Source: Pegoplata infirma | Taxonomy: Eukaryota > Arthropoda > Insecta > Diptera > Anthomyiidae | DNA length: 64,000 bases | Direction of reading: 5' to 3' | Assembly (NCBI GenBank): GCA_963921195.1 | Contig: OY992536.1 | Location: 97,675,550 to 97,739,549, forward strand | Shown: one piece after another, positions 11,236 through 23,180 of the stretch | How positions within the stretch are numbered: the first letter of the stretch is position 1 | Layout: each line of letters begins with the position of its first letter | Position numbers and translations under genes: made by a program | The notes under the pieces: model-generated | The model's database searches: none | The model's input: only the letters and a program-made list of their open reading frames with translations | What the model was told of the DNA's origin: nothing

Positions 11236-12270
11236 TATAGCGTGGAACTATATTCAATTTGAGCTATCTGCTCGGTTGACGAAAATGAGTTTTTGATGGC
11301 AAAATGTTCGCTGGCGTAAGTGTCATCTATGGTATTAATTTCAGAACAAAAAAATTATTTTAAGACTATTTTATTGCAAAAATAGCATGAGCTATGTGAA
11401 ACCATGTTTTTTTTAAATAAAAATTTGAGCTATCTACAGTATAGTTTACTAGAGTAAACTTTTAAATTTAAATTTTTTGATATTATCACTTTTTAGACGG
11501 GTTTTCCATCAATAAAAATAACGGCATAGTTTTTTTTGGAAGATTTCAACTCCTTTCCGCGGTTAAAAACGCGGGTTTTGACCCTTATTTCGATGCGGAG
11601 CAAAAACGGTTTAACTTTTTGCATATATAATTTTTTTTTTTTTTTTTTTTGTACTATATGTACCTATACCCCAATTGATTAGTTGTATTTTATTATAAAC
11701 AATATGCTCGTTAGTCAAACATTGACTAGTTGCATAGAAATTTAAAGCTGTTATACAAATTTTGTTTTAAATAAAGAAAAAAAAAAAAAATATATAATTT
11801 GCCCATTCGATTGTACAGCAAACACACATGACATTTTTCGCAAGCTTCATGAAGGTTCCAAATAATGGCGATAAAGCGCGAAAAAATCGATGATTTAAAA
11901 AAAAAAATTAAAAGTATTTTTTAACACCTGTACTGGAAGGGCTTAAAAAACTGAGAAATATGGTACCAAAATCATATTTTTATCATAATCCGTTAAAAAG
12001 TTATAAAGCTTTAAAGTCTATATTTAATGAGCTATCTGCTTAGGTTGATTAATTTCAAATAAAAAAGGTTGAGCTATCTGCTGTAACTCAGCGAATAATA
12101 CGAATTTTTACAAACAAGGCACATGTAAAATTTAGTAGTAATTATTAATTAATTTTGTAAAGGATCGAATGACAAAACATTTAAAAATACGCGAATGCGA
12201 CGGTTTTTTTGCTCTCCTGAAAAGTTTTGTTTTTTTAGTTAGCTCAAATTGAATATAGTTTAACGATATA
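11236..12270. mobile_element. TIR element with AACTATATTCAATTTGAGC arms
   Basis: TATAGCGTGGAACTATATTC near 11236 is mirrored by GAATATAGTTTAACGATATA ending near 12270, giving an inverted repeat of about 34 bp with few mismatches. The word GAGCTATCTGC recurs inside at 11269, about 12030 and about 12073. No transposase ORF is seen and the TSD is unclear. Confidence 0.6.
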
Positions 12271-12445
12271 TAAGAGTTTTGTGAGCGTGAGTCAACGTGA
12301 GTGTGAGTTGTCTTAAATTTACTCACGTGATTATGAGTGAGTGTGGGAAGAAAAAAATTTGAACGTGATTGAGTGTCCGTGATTGAAAAATTCCTGTCGT
12401 GAGTGTGTGCTAAAAGTCTTTCACGCGCTCATCTCATGTTGCTAC

Positions 12446-12835
12446 AATACTGTGCTGCTGCAAACAGGCAGACTGTTTTACTTCATGTGGCCTCATCATG
12501 CGTAGTCATACATTGACACTGCTACATCATATTATTGATCGCGATAATATGACCACCACAATCAATGAACCAACGTACAAGAGTCTTAAACAAAATTAAG
12601 TATTTATATATTGTCTGGTAGAAAAACAAACACAACAAAATCGATGCGTTGGAGTCCAAAATGTCGTATTTTAAGTTTTAGATACTGTTTGTAACATACA
12701 ATCCACTTTGATACATCCACGGAGTCTTCGATGGGTTCCATTCCACAAACAAATGTGACTCGGATTCCATTAAGGGAGCTTTTGTTAAGTATGTTCAACT
12801 ATTGCAATTCTTTGTTTAAAAAAAATCCTGTACTC
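12446..12835. other. Unassigned, possibly unique stretch
   Basis: Of mixed base composition, with a 64-codon open frame on the minus strand (12604-12798) that matches nothing I recognise. I do not call it a gene. Confidence 0.35.
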
Positions 12836-13160
12836 TCAACACGTAGCTCTCCGAGTAATATTTTTTGAAGTTATCGAGTTTTTTAATTCTCAAAACACCA
12901 GTGGTCCCTAAAATCACTTATCTCAAAAGCTAAGCAAGGTAAAGCGAAACGGACAAAAATTTTGGATCATAAACTATGACGATTTTTAAGAAACCCAACT
13001 CGGTTTATTCTCATCGGGGTCTGGACCTATCGGGTCCGAACCCAATGGGGTCCTCAAATGTGTATGAACTAAAAAAATTTCAGTTAACAAATTTTTGCTA
13101 ACTTTACCAAAAAATTGTGGGTTCAAAATCAGCAAATTTACAAGCTTTTTTTGCTTATTT
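12836..13160 (+). repeat. Dispersed repeat shared with 27170-27560
   Basis: It shares with 27170-27560 the order CTCTCCGAGTAATATTTT, CAGTGGTCCC, GCAAGGTA and AATGGGGTCCT, ending in ACAAGCTTTTTT. The second copy ends in AGTGTAGAA-like sequence that may mark an element edge. No coding content is seen. Confidence 0.65.
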
Positions 13161-14039
13161 GTACTTTTACTTATGCAAGTATATGCTATATGTATGACAA
13201 TGTATTTTTTTAACTCTTTCTTTAAACAACAACCTAAAATTAAGGCAGAGCCGAAAAACTTCCTCTGAAATTCTTGAGTTTGACTTTATATCACCATTTC
13301 CGCAAAAAACTAATAAAAGTAATTTTAAAAAGTTTTTGAATTTTATATGTCATTTGTAACTTAAAAGTCTATTTAAAAGGAGACCGGATCACCGAATAAA
13401 AAACTGTGAACATACTTTTACTCCATGGAGGGTCCAGTTTCACATGTATATCCATTTATTAATGTGTTACATTTTTTTTCCAAGAAAATGGGTTAATATT
13501 TGGGAGGCTATGTGTAAATAAAAAATATATTTTCAGTTATATATAAAAACTTATTTTTTTTTTTTTTTTACACTAAACTAACAAAGTGAGAAGGATGAAA
13601 TTAAACAATGTGTTAGTGCATAACAATGTCCTTAACATACATTTTTTCCGGAAGAAATGGCTGGAAATTCTAAAGGATATTAAAGGAAAAAATTTTGAAA
13701 GGACCTTATTGACATCCTTTTAACCTGATATGACAAAACGGACATGTTTAAAAATTTGAGAAGACTTTCTTCTTTCATTTGCTTTTTATCTCAGCATCGT
13801 AGGATTAGTAGAAATATTTTTTTTTTTTGTTTTACTCTAAATGTCCTTGAAAATTTTAAAGTCCTCTAAAAAGGACAAATGATCACCGAATGATAAACTG
13901 TAAATGCAGTTTTACTCCAGATGAGCTCTACTTTCAAGTGTATATGGTCTCGTTCTGGTGTTAAAAGTAGTGTTGTACGGTGAAATCGAATCAACAGTTT
14001 TTGCGTTATTGCGGAGCATGTAGAAATAACATTCAATTC
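13161..14039. other. AT-rich stretch with an internal degenerate repeat
   Basis: A block of about 85 bp at 13374-13460 (GATCACCGAATAAAAAACTG, then TTTTACTCCA) recurs with changes at 13862-13950. Otherwise nothing is recognised. Confidence 0.4.
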
Positions 14040-14380
14040 AATACAAAGGGGAATGGCATTTTACGCCCATTTGTCCGATCACGCTCTAATTTGGCACATA
14101 GTTAGTTCTTTGTTAGTACTATCGTTGGTTTAAATTTCATCTAAATCGGTCCATCCGTTTTTTATATATACATAGATGTCAGTAGTGGTGCAATGTAGAA
14201 ATTCGATTTTGCCACGCCCCTCCGCCCACACGCAAAATATGAAAAATTTGACTGCACAGTGTTACTCCCTAGGCTATTCTGAAGATTTCCTGAAAATTTC
14301 ATCAAGATCGGTCCAGCCGTTTTCGAGTCCATACGGAACATACATACATACCCACATACATACATCCATTTTTATATAGA
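14040..14380 (-). mobile_element. Helitron-like 5' end fragment, minus
   Basis: On the minus strand the fragment begins A|TCTATATAAAAATGGATG at 14380, the usual Helitron 5' start. It continues with the unit words GAACGGCTGGACCGATCTTGATG-like and GGGCGTGGCAAAATCG. The 3' hairpin and CTAG end are absent. The two opposed 67-codon frames across it are by-products. Confidence 0.6.
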
Positions 14381-14381
14381 T

Positions 14382-14463
14382 TATGGGGTCCCCGACCGAT
14401 ATTTCGATGCGTTACATACGGAATGACAAAGTGAGTATACCCCCATACTGTTGGAGGGTATAA
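14382..14463 (-). mobile_element. mini-me-like fragment, minus
   Basis: Carries ATGGGGTCC, GATATTTCGATGCGTTACA and GAGTATACCCCCATACTG, the reverse complement of the family start. It abuts the Helitron 5' end. Confidence 0.6.
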
Positions 14464-14662
14464 AAAAAGAAATGCTAAAAAATTTTTGTGTCCGAAAAAA
14501 ATTTTCGTTGGTAAATTTGTGCAAAAGATGTTGTTTTTTTAAGAAAAATTTTAAATAAAATTCTTTAAAACTGAAAAACTTTTTTTCACACCAAAAAACA
14601 AATATTGTCCGATTTGAGTATAATTTTGTCAAAATATTACGATAATAATAGGTAGTCTAAAT

Positions 14663-15215
14663 TAGAGATGGGCGCATGAGTGATTTTTGATTCACACTCA
14701 CTCACGCTCACGAGAGGAATTTTTGAATCACACACACTGACTCACGGGCATATTTTTTCTACTCACACTCACTCACAATCACGTGAGTAAGTTTAATACA
14801 ACTCACACTCACGTGAACTCACGAAGACTTCACTCACACTCACGTTGATTCACACTCACGAAACTCTTATTTATACAAAAAAAAAAAAATTCAAAAGCTA
14901 AAATTTCAAAAAATTTTCAAAATTTTCAACAAAATTTAAAGATCAGCGAAATTTTACATTTTTTTTTTGCTTTTTTTCAGACGAAATCTTAAGTTTAGAC
15001 AAATTTTACAATTTTTGGCGGCTTATTTCTCTTACGAAAGGAAATATGAAGAGAAAATAAATCACGCAAACTCACGTAAAAATATTGACTCACGCACACT
15101 CACTCACTCATAAATCTTACTCACGCATTTTATTTCTCCACTCACACTCACACTCACTCACAATCACGTGATCACGCGTGAATCACGCTCTAATCTGCTC
15201 ATGTGCTCATCTCTA
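14663..15215. mobile_element. hAT-like MITE, TAGAGATG ends, complete copy
   Basis: Ends TAGAGATGGGCGCATGAG and CTCATGTGCTCATCTCTA are inverted. The 8-bp TSD GTCTAAAT is exact at 14655-14662 and 15216-15223. Arms of CACTCA/CACGTGA words (many CACTCACAATCACGTGAGT-like units) surround an AT-rich centre. The CACTCA blocks probably act as the subterminal binding repeats usual for hAT elements. Confidence 0.85.
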
Positions 15216-15223
15216 GTCTAAAT

Positions 15224-15697
15224 TACAAATATAAAGTTTTTTGATGAAATATTTGCAGAGTTACAGGGCTGGGAAGTTTTGAAGTTTTTGAAAAGAAAAT
15301 ATTTTGAGGAATTTTAATTAACATTTTGATGAAATAAAAATTATAATTTAAAAAACTTTTATTTATTAATCCAAAATTTTTGATCGAAAGTATTGTTCCA
15401 TCGATTTATTTATCCGGACTAGAGTTTTAATGAAAATGTAGCCACTTTTTTCCTAAATCCACTAAAAATTTTTGTAGAATTTGAAATTAACAAAAAAAAC
15501 ATAAACTTTACAATTTCTTTTATTCAAATATCACAAAGTTTAATTGTATTTATTTCACAATTAAAACTCTACACGTACTTTTGATATAATAAACTTAATA
15601 ATTTATTTAAATAGTGCATGGTTTTTTTGTCAAAAATATGCCTAAAACTCTTTGACACGTTTTTTCAAAGTAACAAAATAATAAAAACTAAAAAAGC
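15224..15697. other. Unassigned AT-rich stretch
   Basis: No ORF, repeat or TIR is recognised. Confidence 0.4.
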
Positions 15698-15701
15698 ATT
15701 T

Positions 15702-17784
15702 GGGCATTTCCACCTCAAACCACACAGCATTCGGATTTGTCACCTTCGATTTAAATAAAATTTGACAAATATATTGAAAATGGATAGTGTTCCTAAAATC
15801 ATTACCTTTCTGGCTCCAAAACCTTTCGGTTTTCGAAATATGGCGTCTTGAAAATTGGCAAAAACGTCAAATTTTCAATAAGGTGCACATACAAAGTCAC
15901 CCATAACTTTAAAACTATAAAACCCACAATTACCAAATAGGTATCATTTGAAAGCTGAAAGGATTACCTTATAAGTGGAATGCACAATTTTTTCTTGTAA
16001 CGAAAGGTCAAAGGTCATATTTCAAGGTCTAATGTTCAAAGACCTATATCTCAAAATCCGATATTTTTAAAATTCTCAAAAAAATATATGATAACAATCA
16101 AGTCTTTCCCTACATTTGTATCAAAATTTCAGGGTGGACACTTATATGGTTCCAAAGTTACAGAGGAAAACGTGCTTGAAGTCAAGATTTTCTCTACGAG
16201 TTCATATGCAAAAGCTTACACACACGAAGCAGCATAGCAGTAAACAAACAATGGGACGGACCTAAAAACTGAACCCATTATTTATTAATATTTCGACCTC
16301 CTGAATTTGATTTCACTATCAAAACTGAATTTTATCGTAGGGTTTTCTTGTTTCTTACAAGGAAAATCTTCAAAGTGAACATACGTAATTTCTTTGAAAT
16401 TTATGCCCATGAAAGACAACAAATATCTAACATCGACCTGTCTGAGCTTATTGGTCTTAATTTAGTTTTAAAGGGTTAAACGGGAGTCAAAAATTACCGA
16501 TTTTAAGTAATTTTAACTTTTAGGTACATTGATGCCACTTATATCAGATCCGTTTCATTTGAAAAAAAAAAATTTTGGCGTCTGTTTGATACATTTTATT
16601 TGTTGCATAATTGTTTTTGTAAAAAATGTATAATTTTTGTTAAACTATATAGTTTTTCTAAAACAAATTCATTGTTGGTACTATTTTCTATTTAAATTAA
16701 GCAATCACATGAATTTTTTATTGGCAGTTTTTCTTACAGGTCGGGTTTCATCCGAATTAAAAAAAAAAATATCTTTATTAGTGTGTCCAAAATAGGCAAA
16801 AATTCAAAGAAGTTCGAAACATTAGTGTTTCCATTTCTAAACCATTTTAATGCTTGATTATATTCTTGTTTATGAGCTTTATTCCGCTTTGAACATACGG
16901 TTCCCCCACCCCATTCCTACTTCCCTACTATGGAAGAATATAGGTTTCGAATGAAACCGATCTGTTATATGTGGCATCAATATAAAGTACCTAAACTTTA
17001 AAATAACTGAAAATAGGTAATTTTTAACCACGTTTAACCTGAATTTAGGCCGACAAGCTCAGACTGGTTGGTTTTAGATTTATTTTTTTCTAGCTTGTGT
17101 ATAAATTTTAAAGAAATCAGGTATATTCACTTTCGAGGACTTTCCTTGTAAAAGAACAAGAAAACCCCTACAATATAACTCAAAATACATAAAAAGTTTT
17201 AAGCCTTGTTTTAGGCCCGCACCTTTGTTTACGACTATGTATATTGTTTTGTTTGTGCAATATTTTTTATATGAACTCGTAGAAAAAACCTTGCCTTCGA
17301 GCACGTTTTCTTCTGTAACTTTGGAACCATATGAGTGTCCACCCTGAAATTTTGATGCAAATGTAGGGAAAGACTTGATTGTTATCATATATTTTTTTGA
17401 GAATTTTAAAAATATCGGATTTTGAGATATAGGTCTTTGAACATTAGACATTGAAATATGACCTTTGACCTTTCATTACAAGAAAAAATTGTGCATGTCA
17501 CTTTTAAGGTAATCCTTTCAGCTTTCAAATGGTACCTAATTGGTAATTGTGGGTTTTATAGTTTTAAAGTTATGGGTGACTTTGTATGTGCACCTTATTG
17601 AAAATTTTACGTTTTTGCCAATTTTCAAGACGCCATATTTCGAAAACTAAAAATTTTTGGAGCCTGTAAGGTAATCATTTTATGAAAACAACGCATGTGA
17701 AACATTTTTTGCGAATTTCATTAAAATCGGAGGTGACAAATCCGAAAATCACTGTTTTCTGTGCGGTTTGACATGGAATCACCC
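15702..17784. mobile_element. 2.1-kb foldback element
   Basis: Arms 15702-16570 and about 16930-17784 are inverted copies of each other, with a loop of about 360 bp. Matching words include CACCCATAACTTTAAAAC, AAGGTCAAAGGTCATATTTC and TTGGTTCCAAAGTTACAGAGG-like blocks. The outer ends are GGGCATTTCCACCTCAAACC and its degenerate inverse. ATTT flanks both ends (15698-15701 and 17785-17788), a possible 4-bp TSD. The open frame on the minus strand at 17080-17451 lies wholly in one arm. The other arm is not open, so it is not a gene. Confidence 0.75.
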
Positions 17785-17788
17785 ATTT

Positions 17789-18285
17789 GTGACCCGTTTT
17801 GTAACACAAAAACTAAAGCCCGTATGACGTTGTCGTGTTTGTAAAAAATTTAGTTGTTTTAAAGATTTTTTCTAAAATTTTTTTCAAAATTTCACAACTT
17901 TTTCTGACACAGGTCTGACTGACTGACAGCACTGGCGCAGAATCGTTTTAGAAAGTTTTTTTTTTTTTTAATCTTAGAAGAAAAACTGTGTCCTTTGGCG
18001 GTCCTGTCACATGAAATCAATTTTTTTTAATTAAATTATTCATTTCAACATCTTTTCTCCCGATAAGTAACAAAAAAATGTTGGTTTAAGACAACGTCAC
18101 ATGCGCTTAAATTATAAAACAGTTTAAATTTTATTAGCAGTTTACCAAATAAAAGTAACTAGAACAAAGTAATTTAATTATATTTGTTAAAAAAACCAAA
18201 AAGACAAATTGCTGAAAGAAAGAAATTGGTTAAGCAATTAACAGCAATCAATTAGAAAAAGTTAAGGTAATTATTATTTTTTTTT
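17789..18285. other. Unassigned stretch
   Basis: No recognisable element, apart from AGTGTAG at the right edge (18287-18293), which resembles the TA-flanked ends of the CACT families. Confidence 0.35.
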
Positions 18286-18293
18286 AGTGTAGT

Positions 18294-19025
18294 TTTAGAT
18301 TCTGAGACGTTTTTCATATCGAAGAAATCTCACATTCTGAGACATTTTTCGTATAGAAAAGTCTAAGATTCTAAGACATTTTTCGTATAGAAAAAGTCTC
18401 AGATTCGGAGACATTTTTCGTATAGAAAATGTCTCCGACTCTAAGACATTTTCGTTAAAAAAAAAGGCTCAGATTCCGAGACATTTTTCGTATGGAAAAA
18501 GTTGCAGATTCTGAGACGTTTTTCTAATGGAAAAAGTCTTTGTTTCTAAAACATGTTTCATATAGAAAAAGTATCAGATTCTGAGACATGTTTCGATTAG
18601 AAAAAGTCTCAGATGTTGATACATTTTTCGTATAAAAAAAGTCTTAGATTCCAAGACATTTTTCGTATAGAAAAGGTTTTAGGTTCTGAGACATTTTTCG
18701 TGTAGAAATAGTCTTAGATTCTAAGACATTTTTTGTATTGAGGAAGCCTCAGATCTGAAACGTTGTTCGTAAAAAAAAAATATCTCAAATACTGCGAAAT
18801 TTTTCGTAGAAAAATATTCTCAGATTCTAAAAAATTTTTCGTAAAGAAATTGTCGCAGATTCTTAGACATTCTTTATATAAAAAAAGTTTCAGATTCTTA
18901 GACATTTTTCCTATAGAAAATGTTTCAGATTCTGAGACATTTTTCCTATAGAAAAAGTTTCAGATTCTGAGACATTTTACGTATAGGAAAATTCTCAGAT
19001 TCTGAGATAGAAAAGGTCTCACTAA
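18294..19025. repeat. 35-bp palindromic satellite array
   Basis: About 20 degenerate tandem copies of a unit near AGATTCTGAGACATTTTTCG plus TATAGAAAAAGTCTC, 35 bp in all. GTCTCAGATTCTGAGAC is self-complementary, so each unit can form a hairpin. The pair of opposed open frames here comes from the repeat and does not encode a protein. Confidence 0.85.
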
Positions 19026-19034
19026 AACCAAATT

Positions 19035-19110
19035 GTTCTACACAAATATCATGGTTTTAATAAGTAAAGAAAAATTACCTCGAGCTGCAATATACCTACA
19101 CAAATTTTTT
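19035..19110. repeat. Satellite-edge repeat (ATCATGGTTTTAATTAGTAAAG)
   Basis: The block carries ATCATGGTTTTAATAAGTAA and ACCTCGAGC. It recurs next to other arrays of the 35-bp satellite: at 21780-21960 in reverse and at 28660-28925. Confidence 0.6.
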
Positions 19111-19463
19111 TTTTAGTTTCTTTGTCTTTAAACAGGTAATAATAGAGTTTTAATTTGTACCAAAAAAAAAGTTCTTTTTTCGTCATGCTACTTTTTACCT
19201 TCCAACGGGGCCCCAAATTCTTGTGTGCCCAGGGTCCCGCCATATCTTTAAGTGGCCCTGACCTAACCTGATATTGATAGTGCTATCAAAGAGTGCTCTA
19301 AAGTTTGACTTTGTCCACAAAACTCCTGTCTGAAAAGAAAAGGTTAAACGCTGTTTAACTTCTGACTCCCTTTTAAATACTGCTGCCAGTTCAAAAAAAA
19401 ATTCTGCTGGACGTCTTGTAGAGAACTCTAGGGTCGGATACATGAAATATTCCAGTATTTTAT
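19111..19463. other. Unassigned stretch
   Basis: Two minus-strand open frames overlap here (19049-19243 and 19195-19443). Neither shows a recognisable domain or a conserved copy elsewhere, and I do not call them genes. Confidence 0.35.
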
Positions 19464-20990
19464 TATACCCTACACCACTCTGTGTTACGGGGTATAATGA
19501 GTTTCTGCTGATATTTGTAACTATCGGAAATATTGGTTCAGACCCACCTTCAAGTAAACCGATCGACTCAGAATCAATTTCTGAGACGATTTAAAAATGT
19601 CCGTCCGTCCGTCACGTTGCAATTATCAATCGACTTGTATAAAATTTGAAAGTTAAGCTTTCTTTTGCCCAAAGACGAAGCCTATTGAGATTGGATAAAA
19701 CCGGTACATGTTAACACCAAGCTCCCATACAAACGTCCCTTTATGATTTTGCTCAAATGACTACACAGAAAAAAATAACCGTATTCGAACTGATGTGATC
19801 AGTACATGTACTGATTTTTGATTACGTATACTGATCAAAAAAACGTTGCACTGATTTTTTAAAATATGTGCCGATTGTACCGATTTTTGAACATTTCAAC
19901 ATAAAAAAATAATTTTATTCGAAAATTCTGTACAAAAACTTGAATTTCCATAATATAAGTCGTCAGAGTTGTTTTTTAGAACTTAAGTCTGAAAATGAGA
20001 TAATTTATAAAAACGAAAAAATTAATCTGAGGTTATTTTGATCTTCCTAAATTTATATGAAAATGCGCCCAGAATCTTTAAGGTTTTCTATAACGAAAAG
20101 TTCAATGGGCCGATGGATTTTTTTATATTTTGAGAAAGCTGATGTAAATTGCATGAATCCAAATAATTCTGAGATCTTAGATGAGGTAATGTCATCAGAG
20201 CTTATTCGAAAGAGCGCTCATAAAATCAGGGCCTTAAAAAAACACGTGCTTATTAGCTGTGAAGTTTTCTTACAGGAAAAGTTGTCAAAACTTACGGAAA
20301 AAATCTTCAAAATCTGACGGATTTTCTTATTCTCAAAACCTGTGGAATTTTGTTCAATTTTCTGCACTGAAATGATCAAAACATTTAAATGAAGTCGTTT
20401 AAAGTCAACTAAATTTTCTACAAAATAACGACAACAGTTGTTTTTAGCAGTTGTTTTTTAACAGTTGTTTTTTGCAGTTGTTTTTAACATTTGTTTTTAC
20501 TCAAAATATTTGGAGTAAAGTTAGTTTAACCGACATTTTTTGAGTGTTGAAAAAACATTAGTGTTTTTGCATAGAAAAAAACCTAAAAACTTGGGCGTAC
20601 TGATTTAAGCTCAGAAAAAAATGTTCACCCTAATTATAATATGTATCCTTTGGATTGTTAACATACATATTTGATATTCACAAATCATTATTCCAAACTT
20701 TAAAGGATATTCACATAAATCTCTCAAAATTCATGAAAATAAAAAATTTTTGATTAAAATTTTGTTTTTAGGTGTACTTTAACACCCTTATCAAACTTGA
20801 AAATTCGACCATTTTGGAAACACACACCACATAAAAATGTTGCCCGATATTCAGCCAATTTCACTCTAACGAAATATAGATTAACTCGGTAGGTACATTT
20901 TTGGACCGTGTGTTAATTTTCCGGAAAACACTGTTGTAAAGTATCATATGGTGTGTCTTGACCGACTATAATTTTTTTACTTGTTTTTTT
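19464..20990 (+). mobile_element. Second mini-me-related family (TATACCCTACACCACTCTGTG), copy 1
   Basis: It shares with 23992-24020 plus 26301-27085 the start TATACCCTACACCACTCTGTG, then GGGTATAATGAGTTT, CGATCGACTCAGAAT, GATTTA...ATGTCCGTC, and a terminal CATATGGT...TCTTGACCG. The (GTCY)n run is short (about 19590-19610). Sequence without counterpart in the other copy begins at TA|CACAGAAAAAAATAACC (19762). That is the left end of a TA-type MITE like 2997-3243; its right end was not found and the foreign part runs to about 20600. Confidence 0.65.
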
Positions 20991-21539
20991 TTATAAAGTC
21001 AACAAATGTTGTAATAACCCATAATTAAGAACATATCGTAAGGTAAGTAAACCTTTTTTTTCGTAGATGTTTTTACGTTCACACAAAATTCACGCGCTTA
21101 TCGCGATTACTCATTTTACACACATCTGGAAAGTTAAGATTGTTGGCCAGCTAAAAGAAAATAAGAAAAAAAGGCAGAACCACAAGTGCATCTTTAACGT
21201 ATCTTAAATGATGGCAAATGATTTGATTTCATTGTTGTGTTTTTTTTTTTAGCCGAGAAACACAAGAAATGCACAATGAAAAAAATACTGATATTCTTAA
21301 GGAAAGATCACTGATCAATGATCACCAAAACAAAAGTTAAGTCAAAGTGTATAAAAAAGTGTGTTTTACATGGTCACTATGAAATTTTTTTTTATAATAC
21401 ATACTAACCAAGGGCAAGGTCTTTAGTTTATCCTTTGGCAAAAAAACAAAAAATCGTGATAAACTAAATGTACGATCATCGATTATAAGTTTGTGCGTTT
21501 TTTTTAAAGCGGCATCAAGATTTTTATGTTAAAACAGGG
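20991..21539. other. Unassigned AT-rich stretch
   Basis: No coding region, TIR or tandem repeat is recognised. Confidence 0.35.
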
Positions 21540-21780
21540 AATGATCACCAAATATCCCAAATGAAAAAGACGATAATTTTTCCTACAGAAAAATTCTTAT
21601 ATTCTGATATTTTTTTTCTTTACAAAAATTTCTGAAAGATTTTTTCCTTAAAAAATTGTCAGAAAAAATTTTCCTCAGATTTTGAGACATTTTTCTTTTT
21701 CAAAAATTTTAAGATTCTGAAACTTTGTTTTAGTAAAATTCTCAGATTTTAAAATATTTTTGGAAAATTCTGATTAATTT
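21540..21780. repeat. Degenerate 35-bp satellite
   Basis: Scattered words such as TTTTGAGACATTTTTC and AAAATTCTCAGATTTT show an eroded array of the palindromic satellite. Confidence 0.5.
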
Positions 21781-21960
21781 TTATTAAACAATAAAAATTG
21801 TTTTATTCGACCTTTAAAATATTATATGTTGAGGATGTTTATTCTGGCTCGAGGTCATTATTTTCTTTACTAATTAAAACCATGATATTCTCATAGCATA
21901 ATTTTAAAGAAAATTATTTTTTTTGTTTGTTTTAAATTTATTTATGTTCGTCATTTTTGC
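21781..21960. repeat. Satellite-edge repeat, inverted relative to 28730-28925
   Basis: The order TCGACCTTTAAAATATTATA, GGATGTTTATTCTGGCTCGAG and CATGATATTCTCATAGCATA matches the reverse complement of 28730-28925. Confidence 0.7.
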
Positions 21961-22479
21961 AAATTTTAAGAAAAGTTATCAGATGCAATTAGAAAATGTT
22001 TACGATGTCGTTGATTCTGAAACATTTTATCCTAGGGGTGTGAAAAAAAATTCTTACGATAGCACTATATGAGCTGATGCTTTGCAATTAGTGCTTTGGA
22101 ATTCTCGGACTTTTTTTATATTGTTAAGCAAATTCTGTTAACACTTTATGCCAAAAAAAATATTTTGTCAGGCTCTGATCCACGGGGGGTTGGGAAAAGG
22201 AATTGCTCCTAAACCGGTTTCGAAAGAAAAAAAAATTAAAAATGAAATGAATGAATGGAAGAAAGGCAGTACCGTTTTACCATTATGGCACACTTGGCAC
22301 GAGCCTAGGGCCCTCGACTTCACGGGGGCCCCGAATGGCAAAAAAAATTATATTAATATTTCATGATAATTTTTCCATTTTATACTGCTGTTTTTAAGAG
22401 CACAAACGATTTTTGAAGCAAAAACTATTTTTTTAATTTGTTTTTCAAAGTAAATTTACAATTTTCTTATAGAATTTCA
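21961..22479. other. Unassigned stretch
   Basis: Holds a 72-codon plus-strand frame (22148-22366) with no recognised motif. It is the only stretch here with GC-rich patches (GGGCCCTCGACTTCACGGGG). I see no firm gene. Confidence 0.3.
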
Positions 22480-23155
22480 GATTCTAACATATTTCGCGCA
22501 TAGAAAAAGACTAAATCTTAAAATGTTTGAATAGGAGAAGTTATTAAAATTGTTTTTCTACAAAAATGGTATGAGTTTCAAGACATTTTTCATATAGAAA
22601 AAGTCTCAGATTCTAAGGAGATTCTGAGAACTTTTCCCTAAAGAAAAAGTCTGAGTTTCTGAGACCTCTTTCGTATAGAAAAATAAAGTCTCAAATCTTT
22701 TTCCAATAGAATAATTCTCAAATTATGAGACCTTTTTCTTATAGAAAAAGTCTCAGATTCTGAGACATTTTTCCTAAAAAAAATGTCATTTTTCCTAAAA
22801 AAAATGTCTCAGATTCTGAGACCTTTTTCCTATCGAAAAAGTCTCAGATTCTGAGACCTTTTTCCTGTAAAAAAATTCTCAAATTCTGAGACCTTTCTGA
22901 TTCTGAAATATTTTTCCGATAGAAAGAGTCGCAGATTCTGAGACGTTTTTCCTATAGAAAATAGTCGCTGATTCTGAGACATTTTTCCTATAGAAGAAGG
23001 CTCAGATTCTAAGATTTTTTTTTTCCTATAGAAAAGGTCTCAATTCTATTATCTTTTTTCGACAGAAAAACTCTCAGATTCTGAGACATTTTTCCCATAG
23101 AAAAAGTATCAGATTATGAGACCTTTTTCTTGTAGAAAAGAAAAAATATCTAGAG
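22480..23155. repeat. 35-bp palindromic satellite array
   Basis: Tandem copies of AGATTCTGAGACATTTTTCC plus TATAGAAAAAGTCTC. Several neighbouring units are nearly identical around 22730-22870, suggesting recent local amplification. Confidence 0.85.
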
Positions 23156-23180
23156 CTAGAATAACAATACTCAAAACATA

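Larger units (their letters stand above)
9238..12437. mobile_element. hAT-like element (TAGAGATGGG ends) carrying two nested insertions
   Basis: The left end TAGAGATGGG and right end CTCATCTCAT are inverted apart from a swapped last pair. The 8-bp flank GTTGCTAC is identical at 9230-9237 and 12438-12445. Subterminal regions (9265-9340 and 12270-12430) hold GTGAGTGTGAG/CACGTGA words, as in the complete small copies at 14663-15215 and 31191-31617. The middle holds a retrotransposon fragment (about 9360-11130) and a second TIR element (11236-12270). Subterminal repeats and 8-bp TSDs are hAT hallmarks. Confidence 0.75.

Noticed and set aside
17080..17451. 123-codon minus-strand open frame
   Set aside because: It lies inside one arm of the foldback at 15702-17784. 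The matching arm is not open and no domain is seen.
18763..18951. Opposed Ile/Lys/Phe frames in the satellite
   Set aside because: The palindromic 35-bp unit, translated in any frame, produces such peptides.
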